Below are positions 13,900 to 21,472 of a stretch of DNA of 47,403 bases, piece by piece. Source of the stretch: Acidimicrobiaceae bacterium (GTDB lineage Bacteria > Actinomycetota > Acidimicrobiia > Acidimicrobiales > Aldehydirespiratoraceae); NCBI GenBank assembly GCA_028819505.1, contig JAPPLH010000070.1, forward strand, positions 1 through 47,403, in the 5' to 3' direction. The number at the start of each line of letters is the position of its first letter. Positions within the stretch are counted from its first letter, which is position 1. The notes beneath the pieces were generated by a model that was not told the origin of the DNA, searched no databases, and worked only from the letters and a program-made list of their open reading frames with translations. A program made the position numbers and the translations under genes.

Positions 13900-15858
13900 T
13901 CAAGCAGGATCTCCTTCGCCCGCAAGCTGCTCGAGTTCGTCGTACGGCACCTTGAGGTGCTGAGAAACGAACCGGTCGAGAGCGACTCGCTCGTGCGGTT
14001 CGAAGCACTGCTCGAAGCACCTTTCGCAATCGCCCCAGAAGCCGTGGTTTAGTCGCTCCACCTGGGTTGCGTCTAGGTCTTCTGCGAAGAAGCTACTAAG
14101 CCCGCTCACGAGGCTTGCCATTCTCTCGGCGCCGCGGTCGGCGCCCTCATCGATTGCGTAGAGCGCCACCTGACCCAGCGTGATCGGGGTCTCCTTCTCG
14201 TCGGAAGGTTGTTCGCTGGGACGCTCAAGCGAGGTGAAGGTCAGATGCAGCGCAGTCTGCACTGCCGTCCGGATCGCCTTGAACACACTCTCTGACTTCG
14301 TCCTAGCGACGGATTCGTCGGGGTGCCGGTCCAAGGGGTTGGGTTTGACTTCTGGGATGTGGTTGGCGAACAAGCCATCGATCTCGTCCTCGGAGATTCC
14401 GAGTCTCTTCCAATTCTTCCTCAGGGGCTTTCTCACATTCTCCAGGAACCGCCCCCAATTCGGGTCCTGCAAGAGCCACTGGAACCGGCACTTCATCTCG
14501 AGTCTTGTATGGACGAAGGCCGCTCGGCGAACCTTGCTGTAGCTCGCCGTCGTCTGGCCGGGAAACGGTTGTGTCTCCAGCCAGTGGTTGACCTCGGGCC
14601 TCACACCGCTCGACCAGTCGGCCTCGGATCCGGCGGTTTCCAGGTCTCGGCAGAAGAACGGTCTGTACACACAGAGGTTGGGTGTGTTCTCCACTATGAC
14701 ATGATCCCGGAAGGGAATCTCCAGGAGGACCCTGTTTGCCAAGGATCTTGAAACGCTGAAGGACACCGGATGAATCTTCGGAAGATCCGCTGCCAGGATC
14801 GTCGTGTGCTCATAGTCACAGGCCTGCTCGTCATCCGCTACAGGGCTGCCATCTCCTGACGTTTCGGGCACCTCGCACAGCAATCGCTCGGTCGGCTCTG
14901 GCATCGGCCACCGCGAGCCCAGCAACGGGTACCGCCTACCCTCGGGGTTCGTTTTCTTGAACCGCAACTCGTCTATAGCAGTCGGATTAATCAGGACCTG
15001 GTGGTGATCGAGGAACAGATGGTGGAGCTCGTTGACTTCCTCCACTACAGGGATCCATTGGCCCAACGGGCGATCCTGCGTGACCGTCCCCGTGTTGTGC
15101 CTCCGGTGTTCTGAGATCCGGTGCGAGAGATAGATCCGTGTAGCGTCGGGATTCGAGACGATGGCCTGGAGAGCACGTCTGTCGTGCTTGATGCCCAGCA
15201 CTGTCAACTGCGAGCCAAGCGATCGCGCCATGTTCTCTGCTTGAATCATCTCGGCGCGTCGCCACGACAGCAACTCGCCTAGCGCGATCTCTGTCGCCTG
15301 TATTTGGAGGCCCTCATCGCTCATTCGATCAGTGAGTCTCTTGAGCGTGCTCCGATCGTGAGACATGAACTCCTCGCTGTAGAGTTCGTCCGGTCCAGAC
15401 AATCTGTAGAACATGTCATAGATGTCGTCGATGAGTATCACGATGTGGACGATCGAACAGCCGGCCCTGTTCAACTCCAACAGGTTGATCGGAGAGAAGA
15501 ACTCTCCCGTGTCCGGCTTGTACCAAGTCAAATGCAGCGAGATGAGAACAGGATGAGTCGAACCGTCGCGCATGACCTCATCGAGGATGCCGCCGCATGT
15601 CGCTCCCCATGTGTCATACAACACCTTCCGGGGCAACTTGATGAGTTCTCTCATTGACGACACGCCCTGCGCTGCGCAGGCTTCAGCCTCCAAGTCCCGG
15701 ACTCGAAGCAGCGGATTGGGTTCCCTTAGTGACCGGGAGATGGTTGTGAGACGGGTGCCGGATGCAGCGCAGAGCAGGATGACCGGCACCGGCTTCGCGT
15801 CAGCCACAGCAACCCTCACTCTGTCGTCGGACCCGCAGGAGCCCCTTGCGGGGAACAA
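13900..15858 (-). CDS. Unknown 652-aa protein with P-loop-like start
   Basis: I do not recognise this family. The N-terminal segment VPVILLCAASGTRLTTISRS sits where an NTPase P-loop would be (a strand, a loop, then a helix), but Arg stands in place of the Lys of Walker A. It is followed by a strand ending in acidic residues (VHIVILIDDIYDMFYRLSGP), Walker-B-like, and by ALGELLSWRRAEMIQAENMA and ATRIYLSHRISEHRR. The C-terminal half is charged and helical. No transmembrane helix is seen. GC at third positions seems lower than in the metabolic genes. The TTG at 15858 is one possible start; GTGs about 15 codons in are as good. It lies 98 bp behind the 104-aa gene in the same direction, probably one operon. 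It could be a kinase-like or defence protein. Confidence 0.6.
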   Translation of the reverse strand: MFPARGSCGSDDRVRVAVADAKPVPVILLCAASGTRLTTISRSLREPNPLLRVRDLEAEACAAQGVSSMRELIKLPRKVLYDTWGATCGGILDEVMRDGSTHPVLISLHLTWYKPDTGEFFSPINLLELNRAGCSIVHIVILIDDIYDMFYRLSGPDELYSEEFMSHDRSTLKRLTDRMSDEGLQIQATEIALGELLSWRRAEMIQAENMARSLGSQLTVLGIKHDRRALQAIVSNPDATRIYLSHRISEHRRHNTGTVTQDRPLGQWIPVVEEVNELHHLFLDHHQVLINPTAIDELRFKKTNPEGRRYPLLGSRWPMPEPTERLLCEVPETSGDGSPVADDEQACDYEHTTILAADLPKIHPVSFSVSRSLANRVLLEIPFRDHVIVENTPNLCVYRPFFCRDLETAGSEADWSSGVRPEVNHWLETQPFPGQTTASYSKVRRAAFVHTRLEMKCRFQWLLQDPNWGRFLENVRKPLRKNWKRLGISEDEIDGLFANHIPEVKPNPLDRHPDESVARTKSESVFKAIRTAVQTALHLTFTSLERPSEQPSDEKETPITLGQVALYAIDEGADRGAERMASLVSGLSSFFAEDLDATQVERLNHGFWGDCERCFEQCFEPHERVALDRFVSQHLKVPYDELEQLAGEGDPA

Positions 15859-15956
15859 GACAGCCTACATGTGCGAGCGGCCTACGTCGGACGCGGAGGC
15901 GCTCTTGGCGCATTCGGATCCCCAGACCCCGTAGGATGTCGCGAACGCGTGAGCGG

Positions 15957-16271
15957 CTAGGGCGTGGCGGTTAGCCTTCCCGCTGCCTCAGCTATCTCAG
16001 CCAGGCCGATGCTGATGTGTCCCCGCGAGAAGAAGACTGGTCGCGGCCGGCTGGTGTCCGCCTCATAGAGATAGACGATCTCATTGTCCTCTAGGACCTT
16101 CAGGATCTTCTGCATATCCCTGTGGGAGGGGTCGGCTCTCAGCGTTCCTTGAGTCGTGTTAAAGTACGCGTACCGGGACTCCGGGTCGGTCATGACCCTC
16201 TCGTGGAGCGACTGCCTGCGTTGGCGCCGGGAGTCGGGGTGCTGCTGACGGTCGTCGACAGCCTCGGTCAT
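15957..16271 (-). CDS. Small protein of unknown function upstream of the 652-aa gene
   Basis: This 104-aa protein starts at ATG 16271, which has GAGGGAG five bases upstream; the frame is open to 16532 but the extension runs across the repeat array. The N-terminus is charged (DDRQQHPDSRRQRRQSLHER) and the C-terminal part looks folded (DMQKILKVLEDNEIVYLYEA, FFSRGHISIGLAEIAEAAGR). I do not recognise it. Five TGTGGAT-like repeats lie directly upstream, suggesting tight control or autoregulation. It probably forms an operon with the 652-aa gene. Confidence 0.6.
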   Translation of the reverse strand: MTEAVDDRQQHPDSRRQRRQSLHERVMTDPESRYAYFNTTQGTLRADPSHRDMQKILKVLEDNEIVYLYEADTSRPRPVFFSRGHISIGLAEIAEAAGRLTATP

Positions 16272-16293
16272 GTCTTCTCCCTCTCGGATGGTG

Positions 16294-16375
16294 CTGTGAA
16301 TGACACAGGGGGAAATACTGTGGATATGTCCCGGCGGGTGTGGATGGCTGTGGATTACTGGGAAGGGCTGTGAAT
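16294..16375. promoter_or_regulatory. Five phased CTGTG(G/A)AT repeats (DnaA-box-like)
   Basis: CTGTGAAT (16294), CTGTGGAT (16318), GTGTGGAT (16338), CTGTGGAT (16348) and CTGTGAAT (16368) lie in the same orientation with starts 24, 20, 10 and 20 bp apart, close to whole helical turns. On the minus strand they read ATCCACAG/ATTCACAG; two differ from the DnaA box TTATCCACA by one base. They sit 23-105 bp upstream of the 104-aa gene, in its promoter region. They may bind DnaA or an iteron-type regulator. Confidence 0.6.
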
Positions 16376-16514
16376 GCTTGTCATATCTACCACGTTGCTT
16401 CCAGCATAGCAAGGCGGCCCGCGAAAACCGAACATTAGTTCGGACATCTTGCTCCTGGCCGCCGGCCGAGCGGTGCGGCCTGCAGGAAAGTCGTGACAGC
16501 GAAGCCGCTACCTG

Positions 16515-16554
16515 TAGGTGCCGGTGATACATCTTAGGTGCCGGTGATACATCT
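16515..16554. repeat. Perfect tandem 20-bp repeat
   Basis: TAGGTGCCGGTGATACATCT occurs twice in direct succession at 16515-16534 and 16535-16554. It lies about 40 bp outside the truncated end of the ISL3 N-terminal fragment. It might be a target duplication or an insertion scar. Confidence 0.85.
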
Positions 16555-16594
16555 GCCTATGGGGGTGCGCCACGTTTCTGCAGACACTATTTGA

Positions 16595-17306
16595 GGCAGG
16601 CCACCACGCGGTGGACCCCTGGGCCCGAGAGGTCCAGCACCGCCCAACGCACGCGGGCCAGCCAGCGGCGGGGCCGAGCGAGCAGCCACGCTGCGGGCGC
16701 TTGGGCGGCGCGGCCCGGGACTATGTCCAGAAGCTGGCCCCGTCCGACGTCGACGAGGCCGGCGGCCCAAGCCTTGGCGCAAACCGGCCCCGTCGCCACA
16801 TCAGGTGCCCGTCGAGGCCCAGCGCGTCCACATCGCTGATGCGGGCCGTGTCGGCCTCGAGCAGCGCAGAGCCCCAGCGGCGCACCGACTCGTTGACCGG
16901 GTGCCAGCTGCAGCCGAACTCTGCGGCGATGTCGCTGTGGGGCCGGCCACGGCCGGACTGGCGCGTCGCCCAGCGCCGCGCACGCGTCGTGAGCCTCTCG
17001 CGCTCGGGCGCGATCCGCGGGTCCTGCTCGGTCACGGTGCCCGCCGCGCAGTCGCAGTCCCCGCAGCGCCACCGCCGCCTGCTGCACCAGCCGCGCCGCG
17101 GGGCCGAACACCGGCAGGTCCACCAGCTCCACCGCCCGCTCACCGTCAGACCACAGCGCACCACCGCAGGCCGCGCAGCACGGGCGCGGGGCCCGCCGCC
17201 GGATGTGCACCCGCAGCGGCTCCCCGGCGTCGTCTCCGACGCCGAGCACCTCGACATCGCCCAGTCCCACCAACAGCTCGCACACGCGCGTAGAGTCAAC
17301 CACCAC
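16595..17306 (-). pseudogene. ISL3-family transposase, N-terminal half, frameshifted
   Basis: From GTG 17306 the first frame reads CELLVGLGDVEVLGVGDDAG, then the zinc-binding CCAACGG and VDLPVFGPAARLV. The next part is in another frame: RRWRCGDCDCAAGTVTEQDP, CSWHPVNESVRRWGSALLEA, DALGLDGHLMWRRGRF (first part of the DDE domain). It then returns to the first frame for GLVDVGRGQLLDIVPGRAA and VRWAVLDLSGP before ending near 16595. These are the zinc ribbon, HTH and early catalytic segments of ISL3 transposases in the right order, so at least two frameshifts and a 3' truncation have killed it. The missing second half is found at 10226-10739 in the same orientation. Confidence 0.82.
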
Positions 17307-17384
17307 AGGGATCCTCCAGTTGCTCGGCTGCCTGGCGGCGCCGATTCTGGGGGATCCCTCGCGTTCAGCCGCGGATGGTCAGCG

Positions 17385-17413
17385 CCCTACTCCGACCTCA
17401 AACGCGAAGCGCC
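17385..17413 (-). repeat. ISL3-type terminal inverted repeat, left end
   Basis: Read on the minus strand from 17413, GGCGCTTCGCGTTTGAGGTC then GGAGTAGGG matches the two right ends (86-113, 10219-10250). It lies about 80 bp upstream of the transposase start, the expected place. Confidence 0.65.
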
Positions 17414-17830
17414 GGATCAGTGGTGTGTCAATCACCGATCCCAGCAGGGCCCCGACCCCTCAACGGGGACCCTCAACCACCCCGCTCCCCACGAATTCGC
17501 GAAGGCTCGCACAACTAGCCGTGCGCTGGCCCTGTCAATGGTGCCGACACCACATCTCACACTAGATGATGCCCACCTCACACATCCCAACCCGGCCCAC
17601 GCCGCAAGCGGCTCAGGACCAGGTCAGCAGCCGCCACCGTAGTCGGAGTTCAGCGGCGCACCTGCCCGAGCCGGCGACGGATTTCTCGACTCCCGACGCT
17701 GTCGGGATGCAGTGGACATGGCGCCGTCAGGAGCTTGCGTCTGCATTCGCCTTGGCTGCCGTCTCCGCGGCATTCCACGGCACTGGCCGCGCGAGTGGGC
17801 AGCGGTGACGGTGCCGTAAGCACGGCACAT
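17414..17830. other. Region between the ISL3 left end and the HipA remnant
   Basis: About 415 bp with no gene that I can support. Open frames on both strands lack ribosome binding sites and recognisable domains. Confidence 0.5.
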
Positions 17831-18183
17831 CCGATCATGGTTCCCGTCGGGAAGGCCGAGCCGGCTGCCATCGAGCGCCGCTTCGTGTGCTCGGTCAACT
17901 GCTGCAGCACTGGCGACGCTCGATGGCGGGCATCAAGGGCGTCGACGGCGTCGCTGATGGCACCCGGGGCTTGCCGAAGGATCTGCCCGGCGCGTGTGAC
18001 TGCTTCTTCGGGCTCGAGGCCGAGCGCGCGTCCAGTGCGCTGCCACGCGGTCGGCTTTGCGGAGCGTGTAGTCGCGTCCGGTGCGCATGGCAGTGCGCAG
18101 CTTGCCGTACGGAGTGCTTCGGGCATACGGCAAGTAGGAGATCAGGTCGTACAACGGGGCGAGCGCGACGCGGGTGCCCTACG
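17831..18183 (-). pseudogene. HipA-family kinase toxin, C-terminal remnant
   Basis: Read from 18183 downwards, one frame gives VALAPLYDLISYLPYA, then KLRTAMRTGRDYTLRKADRV, the LAPLYD segment and following helix typical of HipA toxins. After about 18045 the match continues in a second frame: AWQRTGRALGLEPEEAVTRA, GQILRQAPGAISDAVDALDA, LQQLTEHTKRRSMAAG. The N-terminal and catalytic parts are missing; upstream the fragment abuts the 90-bp repeat at 18184. A truncation plus one frameshift make it non-functional. HipA toxins are serine/threonine kinases that arrest growth. No HipB partner is seen. Confidence 0.65.
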
Positions 18184-18273
18184 GATCCCACCCGGACACC
18201 GAACGGGAACACAAGGCCCCACATCGGAAGCCATGTCGCCCAACCGAACCCCCCTCAACCCGGGAAACTCCGG
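18184..18273. repeat. 90-bp dispersed repeat, copy 2 (see 10774-10863)
   Basis: The pair shares CCCGGACACCGAAC, GCCATG and AACTCCGG blocks in the same order and spacing. This copy sits exactly where the HipA homology stops. Confidence 0.55.
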
Positions 18274-18525
18274 CCGGAGAGACGGTTCTCCTGATGCGGT
18301 TCTTCAACAGCAGCGCGTCGAGTGCCGGGGGCTGGGCTCACCTGACGAGCGCTTTTCTCGTCGACGCTGCTTGGAGCCGGCTTCAGCTCCAGGCGACAGC
18401 CGCACCGTGTCCGTCGACGTCGCAGGCCAAGAAATCCCGACAGCCACGGGCAGCGCGGCGCCGAGGGCGGGCACGGCTCGTCGCTGTGGCGCCTCGCGCC
18501 CGCGGCGTCGCTGCGGGTCGCGGAG

Positions 18526-18873
18526 TTGCCTCCGCTTCCCGCCGCGCCCGTCAAGGAGCACGACGACCGGGTGCCGGCGGAGTTCTGGGACTGCTTCTGG
18601 TCGGGCATCCCGGCGCGGGATCTGCGGATCAGCACAGACGGCCTCTACATCGCTGAGGCCCTCATCGGCGGCAGGGATCCGCACGCGCGGGCATGGGCGC
18701 GGCGTCGAGCTCGGAGGCGGGGACGACCTCGCAGGGACCCGCACGCGCGGGCATGGGCGATCAACACGCTGCCGGTCGCAATTCTGATCGAGTGCCGCAA
18801 GTTGAGAGGCTGCGACACAGGAACGCCGCGGCGCTGGCTCAACTGCGCCATCGAGCACAGGTCCGATGGCTGA
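18526..18873 (+). pseudogene. Possible antitoxin-type partner of the AbiEii-like gene
   Basis: The readable part is DDRVPAEFWDCFWSGIPARD, LRISTDGLYIAEALIGG and, after an insertion, AWAINTLPVAILIECRKLRG. That pattern (FW followed by two helices and an AWAxxxLP segment) resembles the small proteins encoded before DUF1814/AbiEii nucleotidyltransferases. A 60-bp direct duplication (18671-18699 / 18731-18759) has added 20 codons in the middle (RDPHARAWA is present twice), which would disrupt the fold. The stop overlaps the next start by 8 bases. The TTG start is uncertain; the frame is open well upstream. Low-confidence assignment. Confidence 0.35.
18671..18759. repeat. Direct repeat pair, 29-bp arms, period 60
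   Basis: GCAGGGATCCGCACGCGCGG (first 20 bases of the 29-bp arm 18671-18699) recurs at 18731-18759 with one mismatch, around a 31-bp unique spacer. The insertion is in frame with the surrounding gene. Confidence 0.85.
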
Positions 18874-19210
18874 GATCGACGCGTGGGCGGAAGTGCTCCC
18901 CGCCGAGCAGCGCCGTCTGTGGCCGCACGCGGCGCGGATCGCCAGCAGCGTGGACGCGAGGCTCATGGGCGGCACCGCCGTCGCGATCCACCTGCGGCAT
19001 CGAACCTCTCTGGACTTCGACCTGATGACGCTGGCTCCGTTCTCTGGTCGATCCGTGGAAACGCGAGTGCGCCGCTTCGCCACCAGCGTCCGCCTGCGGG
19101 ATGTGTCGGCCAACTGCTTCCACGCTGTCGTCGACGGCGTGGAGCGGCGCCACCGTATTGATGGATGGTCGGACCATCTGCCGTTGCCGTGGCGACGGAC
19201 GCCTACGCGG
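18866..19210 (+). pseudogene. AbiEii/DUF1814-like nucleotidyltransferase toxin, truncated
   Basis: From ATG 18866 the protein reads LPAEQRRLWPHAARI, then LMGGTAVAIHLRHRTSLDFD and LMTLAPFSGRSVETRVRRFA. The GGTA-x4-HxxHR-x-S-x-DxDL pattern is the nucleotide-binding and metal-binding motif of AbiEii-type toxins of type IV toxin-antitoxin systems. Homology ends near 19210 (SDHLPLPWRR), after about 115 residues of an expected 200-300; the frame then continues open, antisense to the next gene, until 20083, but that part is not real protein. So the toxin is a 5' remnant. Confidence 0.6.
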
Positions 19211-19282
19211 CGCGGCCCCCCACCGGGCGCGTCGTCGTCGACCCGATGCCGGGGCGCGGGCGCCCCGGCGGCGGCCCCGGGG

Positions 19283-19987
19283 CTAGCCGATGAGGCCCTC
19301 CACGGTCGCCTTGTGCACGGCTGCGGCCCGGCCCGACACTCCGAGCTTGTCCCAGAGCTTGGACAGCTCGCGGTACATCGAACGCTCCGAGTAGCCCATC
19401 CTCGACGCCACGTCCGCGATAGCCGCCCCCGACGCGAGGCTCTCCAGCATCAGCCGCTCAGAGGCGTCCAGGGACGGAGGCGCCTCAGCGTCGAAATACC
19501 GCTGCACCGCGACACAGGCGGCCTTCAGCCTGCGAGTGCCGTCCTGGGTGGTCAGCGCAGCCAAGGCGTCCCAGTGGACGACCCTCGGAACGTCGGACGT
19601 CACCCCGGGAGACACCGCCGCACACGACCGGTCCGGCCGCGGCTGGCCCGACTCCAGCCAGTCCTCGATGGCGTCGGCGGCCTCGCGCATGTAGGCGGTG
19701 ACGATCGCCCAGTCCTCGACCAACTCCGCGGGGATCAGGCACCTGGCCATGGCGCCCAGGCTGTCACGGAACAGTGTTGCGATATCGCGCTGATATGTCC
19801 ACGGCAGAGACTCGTTGTAGACGGCCACGGCCTCGCGGTGGTAGTCGCCGCCCCAAGGCTCGCTGTGGGCGCCCTCGGGCACCCCGAAGAGATAGCACTC
19901 CAACATGGCACTCGAGCCTCCGACCATGCGGCCACAGGCCAGACTGACCCGCGCCAAAGCCAGACTCTCGCTCAGTTCGACGCCCAC
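19283..19987 (-). CDS. LuxR-type helix-turn-helix regulator
   Basis: This 234-aa protein ends in a LuxR/GerE-like helix-turn-helix: SLDASERLMLESLASGAAIA, DVASRMGYSERSMYRELSKL, WDKLGVSGRAAAVHKATVEG. The N-terminal 160 residues are helical with no recognised receiver or ligand domain. I choose the GTG at 19987 because a perfect TATAAT (19995-20000) lies exactly 7 bases upstream, giving a leaderless mRNA; an in-frame ATG at 19996 and GTG at 20017 would overlap the promoter. The gene is complete and convergent with the broken AbiEii-like gene. Targets are unknown. Confidence 0.75.
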   Translation of the reverse strand: MGVELSESLALARVSLACGRMVGGSSAMLECYLFGVPEGAHSEPWGGDYHREAVAVYNESLPWTYQRDIATLFRDSLGAMARCLIPAELVEDWAIVTAYMREAADAIEDWLESGQPRPDRSCAAVSPGVTSDVPRVVHWDALAALTTQDGTRRLKAACVAVQRYFDAEAPPSLDASERLMLESLASGAAIADVASRMGYSERSMYRELSKLWDKLGVSGRAAAVHKATVEGLIG

Positions 19988-20268
19988 AGCGGCCATTATA
20001 GCCGACAGGCGAGCCACATTGCCAAGAAGACCGCGAGAGAAGCGGCCAGCAAGCTCGCCACCGGCCTCAAAAACCCACGCTGACCTCGGCGTTGCCGGGT
20101 CTCTCCGGGTCTAGCCGGACGCCTCCCGGACCAGCTCACCGACGCGTCGCTTGCCCGCCGGACCGCTTCGGCAGCCACCTGGCCCGCCAGAGCCGACAAC
20201 AGCGCGCTCGCCCCAAGAAGTCCCGTCTGAGGCTTCTTGTGCGCGTCTGGAGAGCTACCGTCCCGGCC

Positions 20269-20847
20269 GTGACGAGGGCGACCTATGTGGCGCTGCTGCG
20301 GGGCATCAACGTGGGCGGCAAGAACACCGTGCGCATGGCCGACCTGCGGGCCGCGTTCGAGGACGCCGGGCACGAGGCGGTCAGCACCTACATCCAGTCC
20401 GGCAACGTGCTGTTCGAGTCCGACGGGCCGCCGGCAGCGCTGGAGGGCGACATCGAGACGATGCTCGAAGGCGCCTTCGGCCTGTCCCTCGTCGTGGTGG
20501 TGCGCTCGCACCGGCAGCTCCGCAGTGTCGTCACCCGGGCGCCGGACGGGTTCGGCACGGCGCCGGAGGTCCATCACTGCGATGTGATATTCCTGAAGGC
20601 GCCGCTGACGAGCCGTCAGGCTCTGCGAGCCGTCGAGTTGCGCGACGGCGTCGACCAGGCGTGGCCCGGCTCCGGGGTGCTCTACTTCGCGCGCCTAAGC
20701 GAGCGGTTGTCGCAGAGCCGGATGAGCCGGATCGCCAGCACCCCGCAATACCAGAACATGACCATCCGCAACTGGAGGACGACGACCAGGCTGCTGAGCC
20801 TCCTCGACGAACGGAGCACCGCTCCGGGCGCCGCTCAGGGCGGTTAA
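20269..20847 (+). CDS. DUF1697 domain protein
   Basis: This 192-aa protein matches DUF1697 along its length: YVALLRGINVGGKNTVRMAD, LRAAFEDAGHEAVSTYIQSG, NVLFES at the start and NMTIRNWRTTTRLLSLL at the end. The family is widespread and lacks a firm function. I start at GTG 20269, seven bases after TACCGT (20256-20261), a leaderless arrangement; the frame is open to 20092. The length is normal for the family. Confidence 0.85.
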   Translation: MTRATYVALLRGINVGGKNTVRMADLRAAFEDAGHEAVSTYIQSGNVLFESDGPPAALEGDIETMLEGAFGLSLVVVVRSHRQLRSVVTRAPDGFGTAPEVHHCDVIFLKAPLTSRQALRAVELRDGVDQAWPGSGVLYFARLSERLSQSRMSRIASTPQYQNMTIRNWRTTTRLLSLLDERSTAPGAAQGG

Positions 20848-20857
20848 GGCAAGCAGC

Positions 20858-21013
20858 GTGGCTGTCCGGCCTGCCACCGAGGTCGCTAACGAGATCCTGG
20901 AGCAGATCCAGCGGCTCGACAGCAGGTCGACGCCGTCGATCCGGCGCGTCCGAGTCGACGCATCGAAGCGCCTGCACAGCTACCCCGGTGAAGTCCTAGC
21001 CGAAGATCCCTAG
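20858..21013 (+). CDS. Small ORF, possible remnant of a DNA alkylation repair gene
   Basis: A GTG at 20858 opens a 51-residue frame: ATEVANEILEQIQRLDSRST, PSIRRVRVDASKRLHSYPGE, VLAEDP. The pattern of the last 25 residues is reminiscent of the N-terminus of AlkD-type glycosylases (IRxVRRxFSRRL..P), but the match is weak. It is 10 bp after the DUF1697 stop and overlaps the end of the HEPN gene on the other strand by 18 bp. It could equally be non-coding. Confidence 0.25.
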   Translation: MAVRPATEVANEILEQIQRLDSRSTPSIRRVRVDASKRLHSYPGEVLAEDP

Positions 21014-21472
21014 GCGCCCGCTGCCAAGAAGCCGCTCGGCGGCCTGGAGAACAGCCCGGGCGGTGTCGAGCGACCTGCGGGCGTCATCCTCGTTGACACC
21101 CGGCGACTCATCGTCGGGATACTCGGCACGGTTGCGACGTCGACGCAGAGCGTGCAGACGCCCGAATATCTCCATCCCGCCCTCATCGTTGAACTGGACG
21201 CGGACGGCGTCAATCACAGCGATGTGGCCCCCCCGGGTCGTGGCTCGCAGCCCCTGCACCGCGAGGAGAGCGGTCGCCGCCTTGCGGGTGGCGTCGTAGC
21301 AAAGCTGAAATGCACCGGCGGGATCCTCTTCGGTGCCTTTGGAAGCGAGGCTGATGTGCGCGCCAGCATCAGCAATCAGGCGGGCCGCCATCTCGACAGA
21401 GGGCCTCACCCGCTCGAGCTCGCCGTCGGTGATCAGCTGCTCCACAGATGCGCGTCCACGCGCCCAGCTCAC
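20996..21472 (-). CDS. HEPN toxin of an MNT/HEPN toxin-antitoxin pair
   Basis: This 158-aa protein is a small helical HEPN protein: FQLCYDATRKAATALLAVQG is a typical HEPN helix and RRRNRAEYPDD at 111-121 occupies the position of the active-site R-x4-6-H, with Tyr in place of His, as in a well-known subgroup. The start overlaps the stop of the nucleotidyltransferase gene by four bases (ATGA), so the pair is co-translated. In this type of toxin-antitoxin system the MNT enzyme modifies or neutralises the HEPN RNase. Both genes look intact, unlike other pairs in this island. Confidence 0.72.
   Translation of the reverse strand: MSWARGRASVEQLITDGELERVRPSVEMAARLIADAGAHISLASKGTEEDPAGAFQLCYDATRKAATALLAVQGLRATTRGGHIAVIDAVRVQFNDEGGMEIFGRLHALRRRRNRAEYPDDESPGVNEDDARRSLDTARAVLQAAERLLGSGRLGIFG

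Noticed and set aside
16294-16375. A chromosomal replication origin, suggested by DnaA-box-like repeats.
   Set aside because: None of the usual neighbours (dnaA, dnaN, parAB, rpmH) is present, there is no AT-rich unwinding region, and the boxes are imperfect. Kept only as a regulatory or plasmid-type possibility.
18866-20083. A 405-codon frame starting in the AbiEii-like gene.
   Set aside because: Only the first ~115 codons are protein-like; the rest is antisense to the LuxR-type regulator, so this is a truncated gene reading on by chance.
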